Part shown: one piece after another, positions 17,032-25,483 of the stretch
How positions within the stretch are numbered: position 1 is the stretch's first letter
Layout: every line of letters begins with the position of its first letter
Assembly: GCF_900100885.1 (NCBI RefSeq)
Contig: NZ_LT629692.1
Span: 2,480,001 to 2,544,000, forward strand
Origin: Microbacterium pygmaeum
GTDB taxonomy: Bacteria > Actinomycetota > Actinomycetes > Actinomycetales > Microbacteriaceae
Direction of reading: 5' to 3'
DNA: 64,000 nucleotides
Position numbers and translations under genes: made by a program
Notes under the pieces: generated by a model
Told to the model about the DNA's origin: nothing
The model's input: only the letters and a program-made list of their open reading frames with translations
Databases searched by the model: none

Positions 17032-18023
17032 CCCGGGCGCCCAAGACCCGTGATCCTGACGCGCAGCTCGTCCGGGCAGCGTCCCGCAGAGTCGGGATCT
17101 GGATCACTATCGCCGTCTCTGTGTTGGTCCTGGCGGTTCTCGTTGCCACGCTCCTGGTCGTGTTCAGCCAGATCCCGCCGTCCCAGCTGTTCCGCCCCGG
17201 GCGGCACGAAACGACTGTCGACATCGAAGGCGTCGACATCGTCATCGGCGCGATCCTCGTCGGCGTCGGCGCTATCGCCCTCGCCGGCACAATCGCGCTG
17301 CTGGTCACCCGACGCGCTGTCGCGCCCCTCGTGGACGCTCTGCGCCGTCAACGTCGTTTCGTCGCCGACGCCTCCCACGAACTCCGCACACCCCTGGCGA
17401 TCCTCGACGCACGCCTCCAAGTGCTGCAACGGGCGACCAACGCAGACGACCCGAACGCGGAGCTCATCGCGCAACTCCGCGGCGACTCCCACGCACTAGG
17501 CGCTGTCGTCACCGACCTGCTGGACTCAATTGACGCCACTGCGGGGGAAACCCCAGTACCAGTCCAGGTGGACGGGTCCGTTCAGGCTGCGGTCACCGCG
17601 ATGAGGATGCTCGCCCGGGACCGCAGCGTCGACATCGCCGCAACCCCCACCCCAACCGATGTCGCCGTCGCGATCCCGGAGGCCAGCCTCCACCGCACCC
17701 TAGTGGCGCTGCTCGACAATGCGATCAAACACTCGCCACCCTCCGTTGTGACCGTCACCACATCGGCGACGCGCACTACCGTGACTATCACCGTCTCCGA
17801 CCAGGGGCCCGGGATCCGCGGGATCGATCCGCAGCGGGTCTTCGACCGGTTCGCACGCTCCTCCGACGCCGTCGACGGAGGCGGCACTGCACGCACCGGC
17901 TTCGGCATCGGCCTGGCCCTCGTCCACGACACCATCACCCGCTACGGCGGAACAGCGACCGTCAGTAACACCTCACCGGCCGGCACCAGCATCACCCTCA
18001 CACTGCCACGATCCAAGCGCTAA
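17028..18023 (+). CDS. Sensor histidine kinase
   Basis: A 331-residue kinase. Two membrane helices (about 22-46 and 70-94) enclose only a 20-25-residue outer loop, so it may sense the membrane or periplasmic side directly. The phospho-accepting His is in SHELRTPLA, then N box (LLDNAIKHS), G1 box (DQGPGI) and G2 box (GFGIGLALV). Overlaps the regulator stop by 4 bp, so the two are made together. The signal is unknown; its position suggests metal or envelope stress. Confidence 0.92.
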   Translation: MTRAPKTRDPDAQLVRAASRRVGIWITIAVSVLVLAVLVATLLVVFSQIPPSQLFRPGRHETTVDIEGVDIVIGAILVGVGAIALAGTIALLVTRRAVAPLVDALRRQRRFVADASHELRTPLAILDARLQVLQRATNADDPNAELIAQLRGDSHALGAVVTDLLDSIDATAGETPVPVQVDGSVQAAVTAMRMLARDRSVDIAATPTPTDVAVAIPEASLHRTLVALLDNAIKHSPPSVVTVTTSATRTTVTITVSDQGPGIRGIDPQRVFDRFARSSDAVDGGGTARTGFGIGLALVHDTITRYGGTATVSNTSPAGTSITLTLPRSKR

Positions 18024-18099
18024 CCACCCACCGGGCGTGCGGCGGGCGTACACAGCCCCACGGCGTAGCGTTCCCCATGACGGTCCAAGGAGCACACCC

Positions 18100-19026
18100 A
18101 TGAGCATTCATCCCGCGAGCATCCCCAGCCCGGACCCGGCATGGGCGAGCTTCCAGCTCGGCCCGCTCACCATCCACACCTACGCGCTCTGCATCATCGC
18201 CGGCATCATCGCTGCCGTCCTGATCACCGACCGCAGGCTCCGGCGGCGCGGCGTCGCACCCTGGACCGTCATCGACGTCGTCCTGTGGGTGGTCCCCCTC
18301 GGCATCATCGCCGCCCGGTTCTATCACGTGTTCACCCACGTCTCGGACTACTTCTACCCCGGCGCGAATCTGTGGAACGTGTTCGCGATCTGGGACGGCG
18401 GCAACGCCATCTACGGCTCTCTGATCGGCGGTGCGATCGGCGCCTACATCGGATGCCGCCGCGCCGGGCTCCGCTTCTGGACCTTCGCCGACGCCCTCGC
18501 CCCCGCGCTCCTCGTCGCACAAGCCATCGGCCGGCTCGGGAACTACGTCAACCAAGAACTCTTCGGAAACCCCACCACCTTGCCCTGGGGGCTTGAGATC
18601 CTCCCCTCGGCCCCGATGTTCCCCGATGGCCTGCCCGCCGGGACCCTGTTCCACCCGCTGTTCCTCTACGAGATGATCTGGAACTTGATCGGCGCTGCCG
18701 TCATCGTCCTTCTGGAGCGCCGCTTCACTCTCGGCTGGGGGCGAAGCCTGGCGATCTACCTGATCTGGTACGGCATCGGCCGCAGCGGACTCGAAGCGAT
18801 CCGCATCGACCCCAGCAGCGACGCGCCCCTCGGCATCCCCGCCAATATCTGGGCATCGATCGTCGTCGCCCTCATTGGGGTCGCACTCTTTGTCATCCAG
18901 ACCATCCGCCACCCCACCCCAGAACCCTCGCCGTCCCTGGGAAGCCGCAGCGCCCCTGTCTCACTCCGCGGGGACGTGAGCCCCTCCCAATCAATCGACA
19001 GCGACACCGCTCAGCATTTGCGGTAA
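18100..19026 (+). CDS. lgt: Prolipoprotein diacylglyceryl transferase (extra copy)
   Basis: A 308-residue membrane enzyme that moves a diacylglyceryl group from phosphatidylglycerol onto the Cys of prolipoproteins. About seven helices and the Lgt signature GRLGNYVNQELFG. It is preceded by AGGAG eight bases before ATG 18100. The main lgt of actinobacteria normally sits by trp genes, so this one is probably an accessory copy; the metal island carries at least two lipoproteins that could be its clients. The last about 40 residues are a polar tail. Confidence 0.92.
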   Translation: MSIHPASIPSPDPAWASFQLGPLTIHTYALCIIAGIIAAVLITDRRLRRRGVAPWTVIDVVLWVVPLGIIAARFYHVFTHVSDYFYPGANLWNVFAIWDGGNAIYGSLIGGAIGAYIGCRRAGLRFWTFADALAPALLVAQAIGRLGNYVNQELFGNPTTLPWGLEILPSAPMFPDGLPAGTLFHPLFLYEMIWNLIGAAVIVLLERRFTLGWGRSLAIYLIWYGIGRSGLEAIRIDPSSDAPLGIPANIWASIVVALIGVALFVIQTIRHPTPEPSPSLGSRSAPVSLRGDVSPSQSIDSDTAQHLR

Positions 19027-19444
19027 CAGGCGAACGCAATTTCCGCAGCCCCGACCAGTCCGCATCCGCGGTCCGAGCCTCAGGGCACGACTCAGAGAAA
19101 TTTTGCGCGGCCTATCTTGCCGGTACATTGCGATGCTCGCGTGTGCAATATGCGCACCCGCTCTGGTTCGAAGTGGCGAGCATCTCGCTCCCTGAGGTCG
19201 TCGTCAGAACTGACACCGAAAGCTACCCGATAGCGACGACACAGCTCAGTGGTGGAGTCCCTTGCCGTTATGCATCCGCGCGAGACTTGTGCACGCGATT
19301 ACACATGAACAATTCGGAGATGGCCGCGGTCTGGGCGGGCCTGATGGCCAGCGCCTGCTGATGCGTTTGACAGACCCAACTGCAACTTCGCAACCGAGAG
19401 AGACTTACGGTAACTCTGACGGCAGGAACCTTCCTTCGGTGCGA
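19027..19444. other. Gene-free stretch holding repeat copy B
   Basis: About 420 bp between lgt and the arsenate reductase gene. Apart from the 35-bp repeat at 19121 I see no credible gene; a 77-codon frame at 19128 starts inside the repeat and has no ribosome site. It marks the border between the copper and arsenic islands. Confidence 0.6.
19121..19155. repeat. 35-bp repeat copy B with internal dyad
   Basis: Matches 5291-5325 at 32 of 35 bases and keeps the inverted arms GTACATTGC / GCAATATGC with a 13-base spacer. No similarity extends beyond it on either side. It lies 94 bp past the stop of lgt, mirroring copy A at the other end of the metal island. Confidence 0.75.
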
Positions 19445-19831
19445 TCAAACGAGTGTCGTGACGTGCTGCAGCACGAGGTCTCGAAGCTCCCGGACCCCGG
19501 AGATGTCCCAGTTGTCGGGGTCGGGGAATTCCCATTCGACGAGTCGTCCGGTCACCGGCCCGGGGAGAGTGAGGCGGGGCTTCATGGTGACGACGATGTC
19601 CGCCGCGGCCAGGTCTGCCGTGGTGACGGCGCGCGGGACGGCTGCGCTGGTGTCGATGCCCAACTCCCCGAGCGCTTCGGCGATTACCGGGTTGATGTGC
19701 TCCGCGGGTGAGAGTCCGCCGCTGGTCGCGTTGACGCGCCCTGGGGCGACGTGCTCGAGGAGGTGTGCGCCGAGTTGGGAGCGGCCGGCGTTGTGCTGGC
19801 AAATGAACAGCACGGTCGGTGGGGTGCTCAT
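19445..19831 (-). CDS. arsC: Arsenate reductase, LMW-phosphatase fold
   Basis: A 128-residue enzyme with the P-loop CQHNAGRS (CX5R; Cys11, Arg17), a feature of thiol-dependent arsenate reductases related to low-molecular-weight protein phosphatases. It reduces arsenate to arsenite for export; in actinobacteria mycothiol/mycoredoxin or thioredoxin is the usual partner. The acid loop FPDPDNWD near residue 100 fits the family. Its ATG overlaps the stop of the FAD enzyme (ATGA), so it is the third gene of the leftward ars operon. Confidence 0.85.
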   Translation of the reverse strand: MSTPPTVLFICQHNAGRSQLGAHLLEHVAPGRVNATSGGLSPAEHINPVIAEALGELGIDTSAAVPRAVTTADLAAADIVVTMKPRLTLPGPVTGRLVEWEFPDPDNWDISGVRELRDLVLQHVTTLV

Positions 19832-21216
19832 GCGAGGATTCCCGCAGGCGCGAGGGCGCGGGACCAGGCTTGGGTCGCGACCTGGACGGCATCCCACGGC
19901 GATCCAAGCGGCGGCGTGTAGGACAGGTCGAGGTCCGAGATCTGCTCGACGGTGAGCCCGGCAAACAAGGCGGTGGAATAGGTGTCGACCCGTTTCGCGG
20001 TCTCGGTGCCGAGCCGCCCGACGAGCTGCGCGCCGAGCAGCAGCCCGGTGTCGGTGTCGCCGGTGATCCGGATGCCGATCGGCTGGGCGCCCGGGTAGTA
20101 GCGCTTGTGGTCATCCGCCGCGGTCTGCGTGGTGGCGGGGTGGTAACCGGCGGCGATGGCTTCGTGTTCACGGAGGCCGGTGCGGGCGGCGACGACGTCG
20201 AAGACTTTCACGACCTGGGTGCCGACGGATCCGGCGAACCGGGCGGTCCCGCCGAGCGCGTTCTCCCCGGCAACGCGACCCTGCTTGTGCGCGGTGGTGC
20301 CCAGCGGCAGGTAGGTGAGGCCGAGCAGGCGGTGGTGGGTGGTGACCCCGTCGCCGGCGGCGAAGACGTGCGGGAGACCGGTGCGCATCTGCTCGTCGAC
20401 CACGACCGCCCGTCCTGCGCCGAGGGTCGCGCCGGCCTGCTCGAGGAGGCTGGTGTTGGGGCGGACGCCGACGACCGCGAGGACGAGATCGGCGGTGTGG
20501 GTGACGGGCTGCCCGTCGTGCTCCGCGTGCACGACCAGCCCGGTGGGGGTCTTCTCGACGCCGCGGACGGTGGTGTGGGTGTGGACGGTGACGCCGTGCT
20601 CGACCAGTTCGGCGTGCACGATCGAGGCGAGCTCAGGGTCGAGGGTGGAGAGGACTTCGGGGCCACGTTGCAGCTGCGTGACCTGGATGCCGCGGCCGGT
20701 GAATCCTTCGGCCATCTCGAGGCCGACGTAGCCGGCTCCGATGATGATCGCCGTCTTCGGGTCGCGTTCGGTGAGGTGCTCCTCCAACGCGAACGTGTCG
20801 CCCATCGAGTGGATCACGTGGACCCCATCCTCAGGGGTGAGCTGCTCCAAGCCTGCGATCCCGGCAAAGGCGGGTAGGGCGCCGGTGCCGACGACCAGTT
20901 CGTCGTAGGCGATCTGCGACTCGATGCCGGCGCTGTCGCGGACGGTGAGGCGCTGCCCGGCGACGTCGATCGAGGTGGCGAGCGTGTCGAGTCGAAGGCG
21001 CATGCCGGTGGCTTCGAGGTCGGCGTGGGTGCGGTGCGCGAGGGACTGCCAGGGCTTCACGTCGCCGGAGAAGAAGTACGGGATGCCGCAGATGGAGTAG
21101 TTCGGGTAGGCATCGGCGACGACCACGGTGACCTCGACCGAAGGGTCGAGCTCGCGGGCGCGGAGGGCGGCGGAGATGCCGGCGTCGCTGCCGCCGATAG
21201 CAACAAGATGCGTCAT
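19828..21216 (-). CDS. FAD/NAD(P)-dependent oxidoreductase of the ars operon
   Basis: A 462-residue flavoprotein like CoA-disulfide reductase and NADH oxidase. FAD-binding start IGGSDAGISAA, a Cys in YSICGIPYF at the place of the redox Cys of those enzymes, NAD-binding GAGYVGLEMAEG near 160, and FAAGDGV near 285. Genes of this type recur in actinobacterial ars operons; proposed jobs are thiol or arsenic redox work, but none is shown here. It overlaps both neighbours by 4 bp. Confidence 0.8.
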   Translation of the reverse strand: MTHLVAIGGSDAGISAALRARELDPSVEVTVVVADAYPNYSICGIPYFFSGDVKPWQSLAHRTHADLEATGMRLRLDTLATSIDVAGQRLTVRDSAGIESQIAYDELVVGTGALPAFAGIAGLEQLTPEDGVHVIHSMGDTFALEEHLTERDPKTAIIIGAGYVGLEMAEGFTGRGIQVTQLQRGPEVLSTLDPELASIVHAELVEHGVTVHTHTTVRGVEKTPTGLVVHAEHDGQPVTHTADLVLAVVGVRPNTSLLEQAGATLGAGRAVVVDEQMRTGLPHVFAAGDGVTTHHRLLGLTYLPLGTTAHKQGRVAGENALGGTARFAGSVGTQVVKVFDVVAARTGLREHEAIAAGYHPATTQTAADDHKRYYPGAQPIGIRITGDTDTGLLLGAQLVGRLGTETAKRVDTYSTALFAGLTVEQISDLDLSYTPPLGSPWDAVQVATQAWSRALAPAGILA

Positions 21217-21956
21217 GAGGAGTCCTTCTCAGAGTCGGTGAGGGTGTGGGAAACGGTCAGGTCATCCGCCGAGGTGGCGGCGTGCGGGAACAGCAGCAAA
21301 GCCAGGAAAATCCCGATGACGGCGCCGAGGAATTGGGCGGCCAGGAACGGGAGGACGGAGGCGGGTGCGATGCCGGCGAACGTGTCGGTGAAGACACGTC
21401 CGATGGTCACGGCCGGGTTGGCGAACGAAGTGGAGCTGGTGAACCAGTACGCGGCGCCGATGTAGGAGCCGACCGCGGCGGCGATCACCGGGGTGCTGCG
21501 ATGCGCACGGGCCAGCCCGATGATCAGCAGCACCAGCCCCGCCGTCGCGACGATCTCCGCCAGGAACGTCTCCGGGGTGGCCCGGTTGGTGGTGGAGATC
21601 GCGATCGGGGTGGCGAACATGGCGTTGGCGAGCACCGAGCCGCCGATCCCGCCGACGACCTGCGCGACGACGTAGAGACCCAGCAGCGTGAGCGGGAGGC
21701 CGGTGCCGTGTCGGCGCCCGAGGATGGTGTCGGCGAGGGAGACGACGGGGTTGAAGTGCGCCCCGGAGACCGGACCGAGGAGCAGGATCAGCACACCCAA
21801 GCCGAGGGCGGTGGCGATCGAGTTCTCCAGCAGCTGCAGTCCCGGGTCGGTGGAGAGCCGGGAAGCGGCGATGCCGGAACCGACCACGACCGTCACCAGC
21901 AGACCGGTGCCGAGCAGCTCAGCGCCGGCGCGGCGCAGCACGGTGATCATGTTCAT
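21213..21956 (-). CDS. Aquaporin-family channel, arsenite exit (AqpS-like)
   Basis: A 247-residue channel with six helices and both half-helix motifs: FNPVVS (NPV instead of NPA) near 68 and ANPAVT near 181. In ars operons such channels (AqpS) let arsenite leave the cell after reduction of arsenate. The NPV variant in the first loop is a common deviation in this subgroup. First gene of the leftward ars operon, divergent from the ArsR-ArsC fusion with overlapping promoters. Confidence 0.85.
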   Translation of the reverse strand: MNMITVLRRAGAELLGTGLLVTVVVGSGIAASRLSTDPGLQLLENSIATALGLGVLILLLGPVSGAHFNPVVSLADTILGRRHGTGLPLTLLGLYVVAQVVGGIGGSVLANAMFATPIAISTTNRATPETFLAEIVATAGLVLLIIGLARAHRSTPVIAAAVGSYIGAAYWFTSSTSFANPAVTIGRVFTDTFAGIAPASVLPFLAAQFLGAVIGIFLALLLFPHAATSADDLTVSHTLTDSEKDSS

Positions 21957-21968
21957 GGGGTCCTCATC

Positions 21969-22001
21969 TTGACGAACCGACTATAGCTCAGTCAAAATTG
22001 A
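21969..22001. promoter_or_regulatory. Divergent overlapping ars promoters with ArsR-type site
   Basis: Rightward TTGACG (21969) with CAAAAT (21993) and leftward TTGACT with CAAGAT occupy the same stretch face to face. TCAA-AA-TTGA at 21992-22001 resembles an ArsR half-site pair. One bound repressor would shut both directions. Confidence 0.5.
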
Positions 22002-22005
22002 GGCA

Positions 22006-22680
22006 ATGAACGATGAGCGAACGTCTCTGGAAGTGCGGGCCGCGAAGCATGCGGCTCTGGCTGACCCTGCCCGGCTGCGGATGCTGGACCTGCTCACGTT
22101 CGGAGACCTGTCGCCCACGGAGCTGCAGGCGGAGCTTGCCGGGATGACCTCGAACCTGCTCGCGCATCACCTGAACGTGCTCGAGCGGGAAGGGATCGTC
22201 TCTCGCGGCCGGTCTGAGGGCGACGGGCGGCGGACGTATGTCCGCCTCAACCCTGGCGCTTTGCTCGAGCTGGGATCCTTCGCGACGGCGGGAGCAGAGC
22301 GTGTCGTGTTCGTCTGCTCCGCGAACTCCGCCCGCTCGCAGCTCGCGCAAGCGCTGTGGAACGACGTGAGCGAGATTCCGGCGATCAGTGCCGGCACGCA
22401 TCCCGCTGATCGCGTCGCAGCCGGCGCTGTCGCGGCGGCTGCTCGTCATGGGCTGGACCTGACCGAGGTCGTGCCGAAGCAGGTCGCCGGTCTCCTGCGA
22501 GACACGGACTTCGTGATCACGGTCTGCGACCGGGCGCATGAAGAATTCCCGGTCGGGGCGGTGCATTGGTCGGTGCCGGATCCGCTGCCGGCGTCAACAG
22601 ATGCGGCATTCGAGGCCGCCTTCGCTGACCTGGCCGCACGGGTGACCCGGTTGGCGCCGAGGATGCTCGCCCTCACCTGA
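22006..22680 (+). CDS. ArsR regulator fused to an arsenate reductase domain
   Basis: A 224-residue fusion. Residues 1-92 form a winged helix of the ArsR type (recognition part GMTSNLLAHHLNVLE); residues 98-224 form an LMW-phosphatase/ArsC domain with CSANSARS (Cys104, Arg110) and a further Cys in VITVCDRAHE. The usual ArsR cysteine trio (ELCVC) is absent, so inducer sensing may rely on the ArsC half or on other Cys. Fusions of this kind are known in actinobacteria. It probably represses both itself and the divergent aquaporin operon while also reducing arsenate. Confidence 0.85.
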   Translation: MNDERTSLEVRAAKHAALADPARLRMLDLLTFGDLSPTELQAELAGMTSNLLAHHLNVLEREGIVSRGRSEGDGRRTYVRLNPGALLELGSFATAGAERVVFVCSANSARSQLAQALWNDVSEIPAISAGTHPADRVAAGAVAAAARHGLDLTEVVPKQVAGLLRDTDFVITVCDRAHEEFPVGAVHWSVPDPLPASTDAAFEAAFADLAARVTRLAPRMLALT

Positions 22681-22689
22681 TCTCCCCGG

Positions 22690-22720
22690 TTGACCTTCGA
22701 GTGGGGTTGAAGGTTTATGG
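22690..22720 (+). promoter_or_regulatory. MerR-type promoter/operator
   Basis: TTGACC (22690) and TTTATG (22714) are 18 bases apart, and ACCTTC-N10-GAAGGT (22693-22714) is a perfect dyad between them. A lengthened spacer filled by a dyad is typical of MerR-activated promoters. The start at 22728 would be almost leaderless. Confidence 0.6.
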
Positions 22721-22727
22721 TCGGGGC

Positions 22728-23429
22728 ATGTCTTTGAGGATCGCGGAAGTGTCCCAGCGCAGTGGGGTGCCGGCCTCGACGTTGCGCTATTACGACCAGA
22801 TCGGCCTGGTGCCCACCGGTCGCGAGGGCAACGGGTATCGGGCGTATCCAGAGGATGTGCTGGACCGGTTGCGGTTCATCGACGCGGCCCGCCGGCTGGA
22901 TCTGCCGCTATCCGAGATCGGAGAGTTGCTGCGGCCGTGGGAATCCGACGCGTGCGCGTCGGTGAAAGCCCGACTGCGACCGAGCCTTGATGAGCATCTC
23001 GAGCGAGTTGAGGAGACCATTGCGGGCCGGTCCGGGCTGCGCGACGCGCTCTGGGCGGCGAGGGCCCACCTGGATGAGCTGCCCGACCGGGAGGAGCGTT
23101 GCGATCCGTCCTGCGCATTTCTGCTGACCGAACCTGGCCCGGTGGTGGCGTGCAGCCTGGGTGACGGCCAGGCTGAGCAGATCACCGCGTGGCGGACGCT
23201 GTTATCCGACGGGCAGGTGGAGCGCACGGCGGGTGGGGTGCGGTGCGTGCTGCCCATCGGCCGTCTCTCGGAGGCTGCCGTGCTGGCTGCCGCGGAGCAG
23301 GCCTGCTGCCCGTTCTTCGGGTTTGAGATGATCCTCCGCGGTGAGTCGTTCACGCTGACCATTCGCTGCCCCGACGATGCCCTCCCGCTGCTGCAGGACC
23401 TGACTGGGCTTTCCCTGGTCCCGGCGTGA
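22728..23429 (+). CDS. MerR-family regulator with Cys-rich C-terminal domain
   Basis: A 233-residue regulator. MerR winged helix in the first 70 residues (VSQRSGVPASTLRYYDQIGL), a dimerisation helix to about 115, then an extra C-terminal domain with RCDPSC near 125, CSLGD near 143 and ACCPFFGFE near 190. The paired cysteines suggest binding of a thiol-loving metal or metalloid; mercury or arsenite are options. Start ATG 22728 preferred over GTG 22701, which lies inside the promoter. Coupled by GTGA to the carrier gene, its probable target. Confidence 0.8.
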   Translation: MSLRIAEVSQRSGVPASTLRYYDQIGLVPTGREGNGYRAYPEDVLDRLRFIDAARRLDLPLSEIGELLRPWESDACASVKARLRPSLDEHLERVEETIAGRSGLRDALWAARAHLDELPDREERCDPSCAFLLTEPGPVVACSLGDGQAEQITAWRTLLSDGQVERTAGGVRCVLPIGRLSEAAVLAAAEQACCPFFGFEMILRGESFTLTIRCPDDALPLLQDLTGLSLVPA

Positions 23430-24400
23430 CCGGCGCTCCTCGCGCGCAATTGTGGGCGGAGCGTCACCAGATCGTCCTGTATCTCGTCGCGATCGCCGTA
23501 GGCCTGATCGTTGGGGCGCTGATCCCGGCTGCGCACGAGCTGGAGGTGGCGATTAGCCCGGCGATCGGGGTGCTGCTGTATGTGACATTCCTCGGAGTGC
23601 CGTTCACGCGCCTCGCCGACGCGTTCCGCGACGCCAGGTTCCTGACCACGCTGCTCTTGCTGAACTTCGTGATCGTCCCGGTGATCGTGTTGGCCCTGTC
23701 CCGGTTGGTCGCGGGAGAGGCAGCGTTGCTGGTCGGGGTGCTGCTGGTGCTGCTGACCCCGTGTATCGACTATGTGATCGTATTCACTGGCATCGCCGGC
23801 GGCGCGCACGACAAACTCATCGCCGCAGCACCGCTGCTGATGATCGCTCAACTGCTGCTGCTCCCCGTCTATCTCACGGTCCTCGCCGGGCCAGGCGTGC
23901 TGGAGGGCATGGAGATCGCCCCGTTCCTGGAAGCGTTCGTGTTCCTCATCGTGATCCCGTTGCTGTTGGCTGCGCTCACCCAGTGGGTAGCCCCCAGAGT
24001 GCGGTGGGTTGCCGCGGTCGAACTGGGAGCGGTCGGGGTGATGGTGCCGCTGATGATGATCACCCTGTTCGTCGTGGTCGCCTCCCAGGCAGGGCTCGTC
24101 CTGGCCAATCTCCCCGGCCTCGCGACGGTCATCCCGATTTATGTCGTGTTCCTGATCGTGATGGCCTTTGTCGGGGCCGGGACCAGCCGGATCGCCCGAC
24201 TCGATGTCAAAAGCGCCCGGGCGGTGACGTTCTCCGGCGCGACCCGCAACTCCCTGGTGGTGCTGCCCTTGGCGCTTGCGCTGCCTGCCGAGCTGGCGCT
24301 CGTTCCCGCGGTCGTGGTCGCGCAGACCCTCGTGGAACTGATCGGGATGACCATCTACGTGCGTGTCATCCCGCGCCTGATCCCAGCCCGCCGCGGCTAG
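23426..24400 (+). CDS. Arsenic-type carrier of the BASS/Acr3 superfamily
   Basis: A 324-residue protein with about ten helices in the bile-acid:sodium symporter fold. LLTPCIDYVIVF near 112 places a Cys in helix 4, where Acr3 arsenite exporters have their essential Cys, and TFSGATRNSLVVLP near 271 matches the crossed helix of the superfamily. Export of arsenite or a related metalloid is inferred from that Cys and the neighbours; it is more distant than canonical Acr3. Its stop codon shares the palindrome CTAG with the stop of the facing acetyltransferase fragment. Confidence 0.75.
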   Translation: MTGAPRAQLWAERHQIVLYLVAIAVGLIVGALIPAAHELEVAISPAIGVLLYVTFLGVPFTRLADAFRDARFLTTLLLLNFVIVPVIVLALSRLVAGEAALLVGVLLVLLTPCIDYVIVFTGIAGGAHDKLIAAAPLLMIAQLLLLPVYLTVLAGPGVLEGMEIAPFLEAFVFLIVIPLLLAALTQWVAPRVRWVAAVELGAVGVMVPLMMITLFVVVASQAGLVLANLPGLATVIPIYVVFLIVMAFVGAGTSRIARLDVKSARAVTFSGATRNSLVVLPLALALPAELALVPAVVVAQTLVELIGMTIYVRVIPRLIPARRG

Positions 24401-24710
24401 TTCGATGACTCGTCGACCCCGTTACGGGTGGAGCGGCGTTCGATCAGAACCGTGTCCCGCCAGCGGCCGGCGTGCGGGCCGTGCTGCGACCGGGCAACCC
24501 GCTCCCGGGTGCCGATGACCCGGAACCCCGCGGCCTTGTGCAGACGGAGACTGGCGGTGTTCTCGGGGAAGATGCTGGATTGGATCGTCCAATAGCCGCC
24601 GTCGTCGGCCGCGGTGATGAACGCGTCTAGCAGCAACCGTCCGATGCCTTCCCCACGCGCCTCGGGGTGCACGTAAACGGAGTGCTCGATCACCCCCTGG
24701 TAGGCCGCCC
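24397..24710 (-). pseudogene. GNAT acetyltransferase (ArsN-like), C-terminal part of a broken gene
   Basis: The reverse strand encodes RAAYQGVIEHSVYVHPEARG and onward, the acetyl-CoA-binding half of a phosphinothricin-type acetyltransferase (EARGEGIGRLLLDAF is the pyrophosphate loop). In ars operons this family (ArsN) acetylates arsinothricin. The preceding part of the gene is found on the opposite strand at 24711-24844: turning that piece round restores the reading VSA-RAAYQG exactly. The start of the gene, about 20 residues, is missing, so the protein should be dead even though a 98-codon frame from GTG 24693 stays open. Confidence 0.8.
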
Positions 24711-24844
24711 GGTGAAGCCACCTTCGAGACCGCCACCCCCACCTGGGAGCAGTTCGACACCGGCAAGATCACCGACGCACGCCTGGTCGCTACGAGCGAG
24801 GACGGGGCCGTCCTGGGTTGGGCTGCCGCCTCCCAGGTCTCCGC
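24711..24844 (+). pseudogene. Inverted middle segment of the same GNAT gene
   Basis: This strand encodes GEATFETATPTWEQF through GWAAASQVSA, the N-terminal half of the same acetyltransferase whose end lies at 24397-24710 on the other strand. The 134-bp piece is therefore inverted relative to the rest. CCGGTGA (24709) and TCACCCG (24849) at the two edges are short inverted matches that may have guided the event. Confidence 0.8.
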
Positions 24845-25483
24845 CCTCTCACCCGAAATCGCCCCGCCGATTGGAGACACAAGCAGCGCGATGAGCGCGG
24901 CGATGTCGGTCGGACGCGATTGTCCGCTCTTGCCTACCTCGACCGCCAAGGATGGCGACTCGGACACGATGCTCGGGCTGATCGCGTTCACAGAAACTCC
25001 CGAGCCGACGAGGGAATCAGCGAGATTCTTCGCCACGATGATGAGCGCGGCGTTGCGCACCGAACCGGTGATGTTGCCGGTGAGAAAGGCGTTCTGGCCG
25101 CTCACGCCGACAATGCGACCGTATCCCGCGTCCCGCATGTCAGGAATTACGGCATTGGCAACTCGCAAGAACGTCATCGCCTTTGCATCCACGGCCGCCA
25201 GCACCTGGATTGGGTCTGCATTGTGCGCAGGGTCAAGCGTGCGGGCGCTCGGAGCAGCTGCGACGACGAGCCCGTCGAGCCGGCCGTAGTCGTCGTCGAT
25301 TTGACGGAGACCGCGCGAGACCGACTCGTCGTCCGCAGCATCCATCGTGATGCCGTCCGGTGCATTGCGAGACGCGGGCACAGCGATCGCTCCCTCATCG
25401 CGTAACCGCGCGACGACCGCGCTTCCAATGAGGCCGTGACCGCCTACGACCAGGATGACTCTTTCCCGCAGTTGAAGATCCAC
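24845..25483 (-). pseudogene. SDR-family oxidoreductase, C-terminally truncated
   Basis: From GTG 25483 the frame encodes a short-chain dehydrogenase: nucleotide loop GGHGLIGSAV near residue 11, then a catalytic-type stretch GYGRIVGVSGQNA near 125 that lacks the standard YxxxK (the usual Tyr position reads SVRNAALIIVAK). It ends at SPIGGAISGE (24848), about 12-15 residues short of a complete SDR, and then runs into the reverse complement of the acetyltransferase piece. The frame stays open to 24422 only by chance. Function before damage unknown. Confidence 0.7.

Noticed and set aside
19128..19361. 77-codon frame after repeat copy B
   Set aside because: Starts inside the repeat, no ribosome site, no domain.
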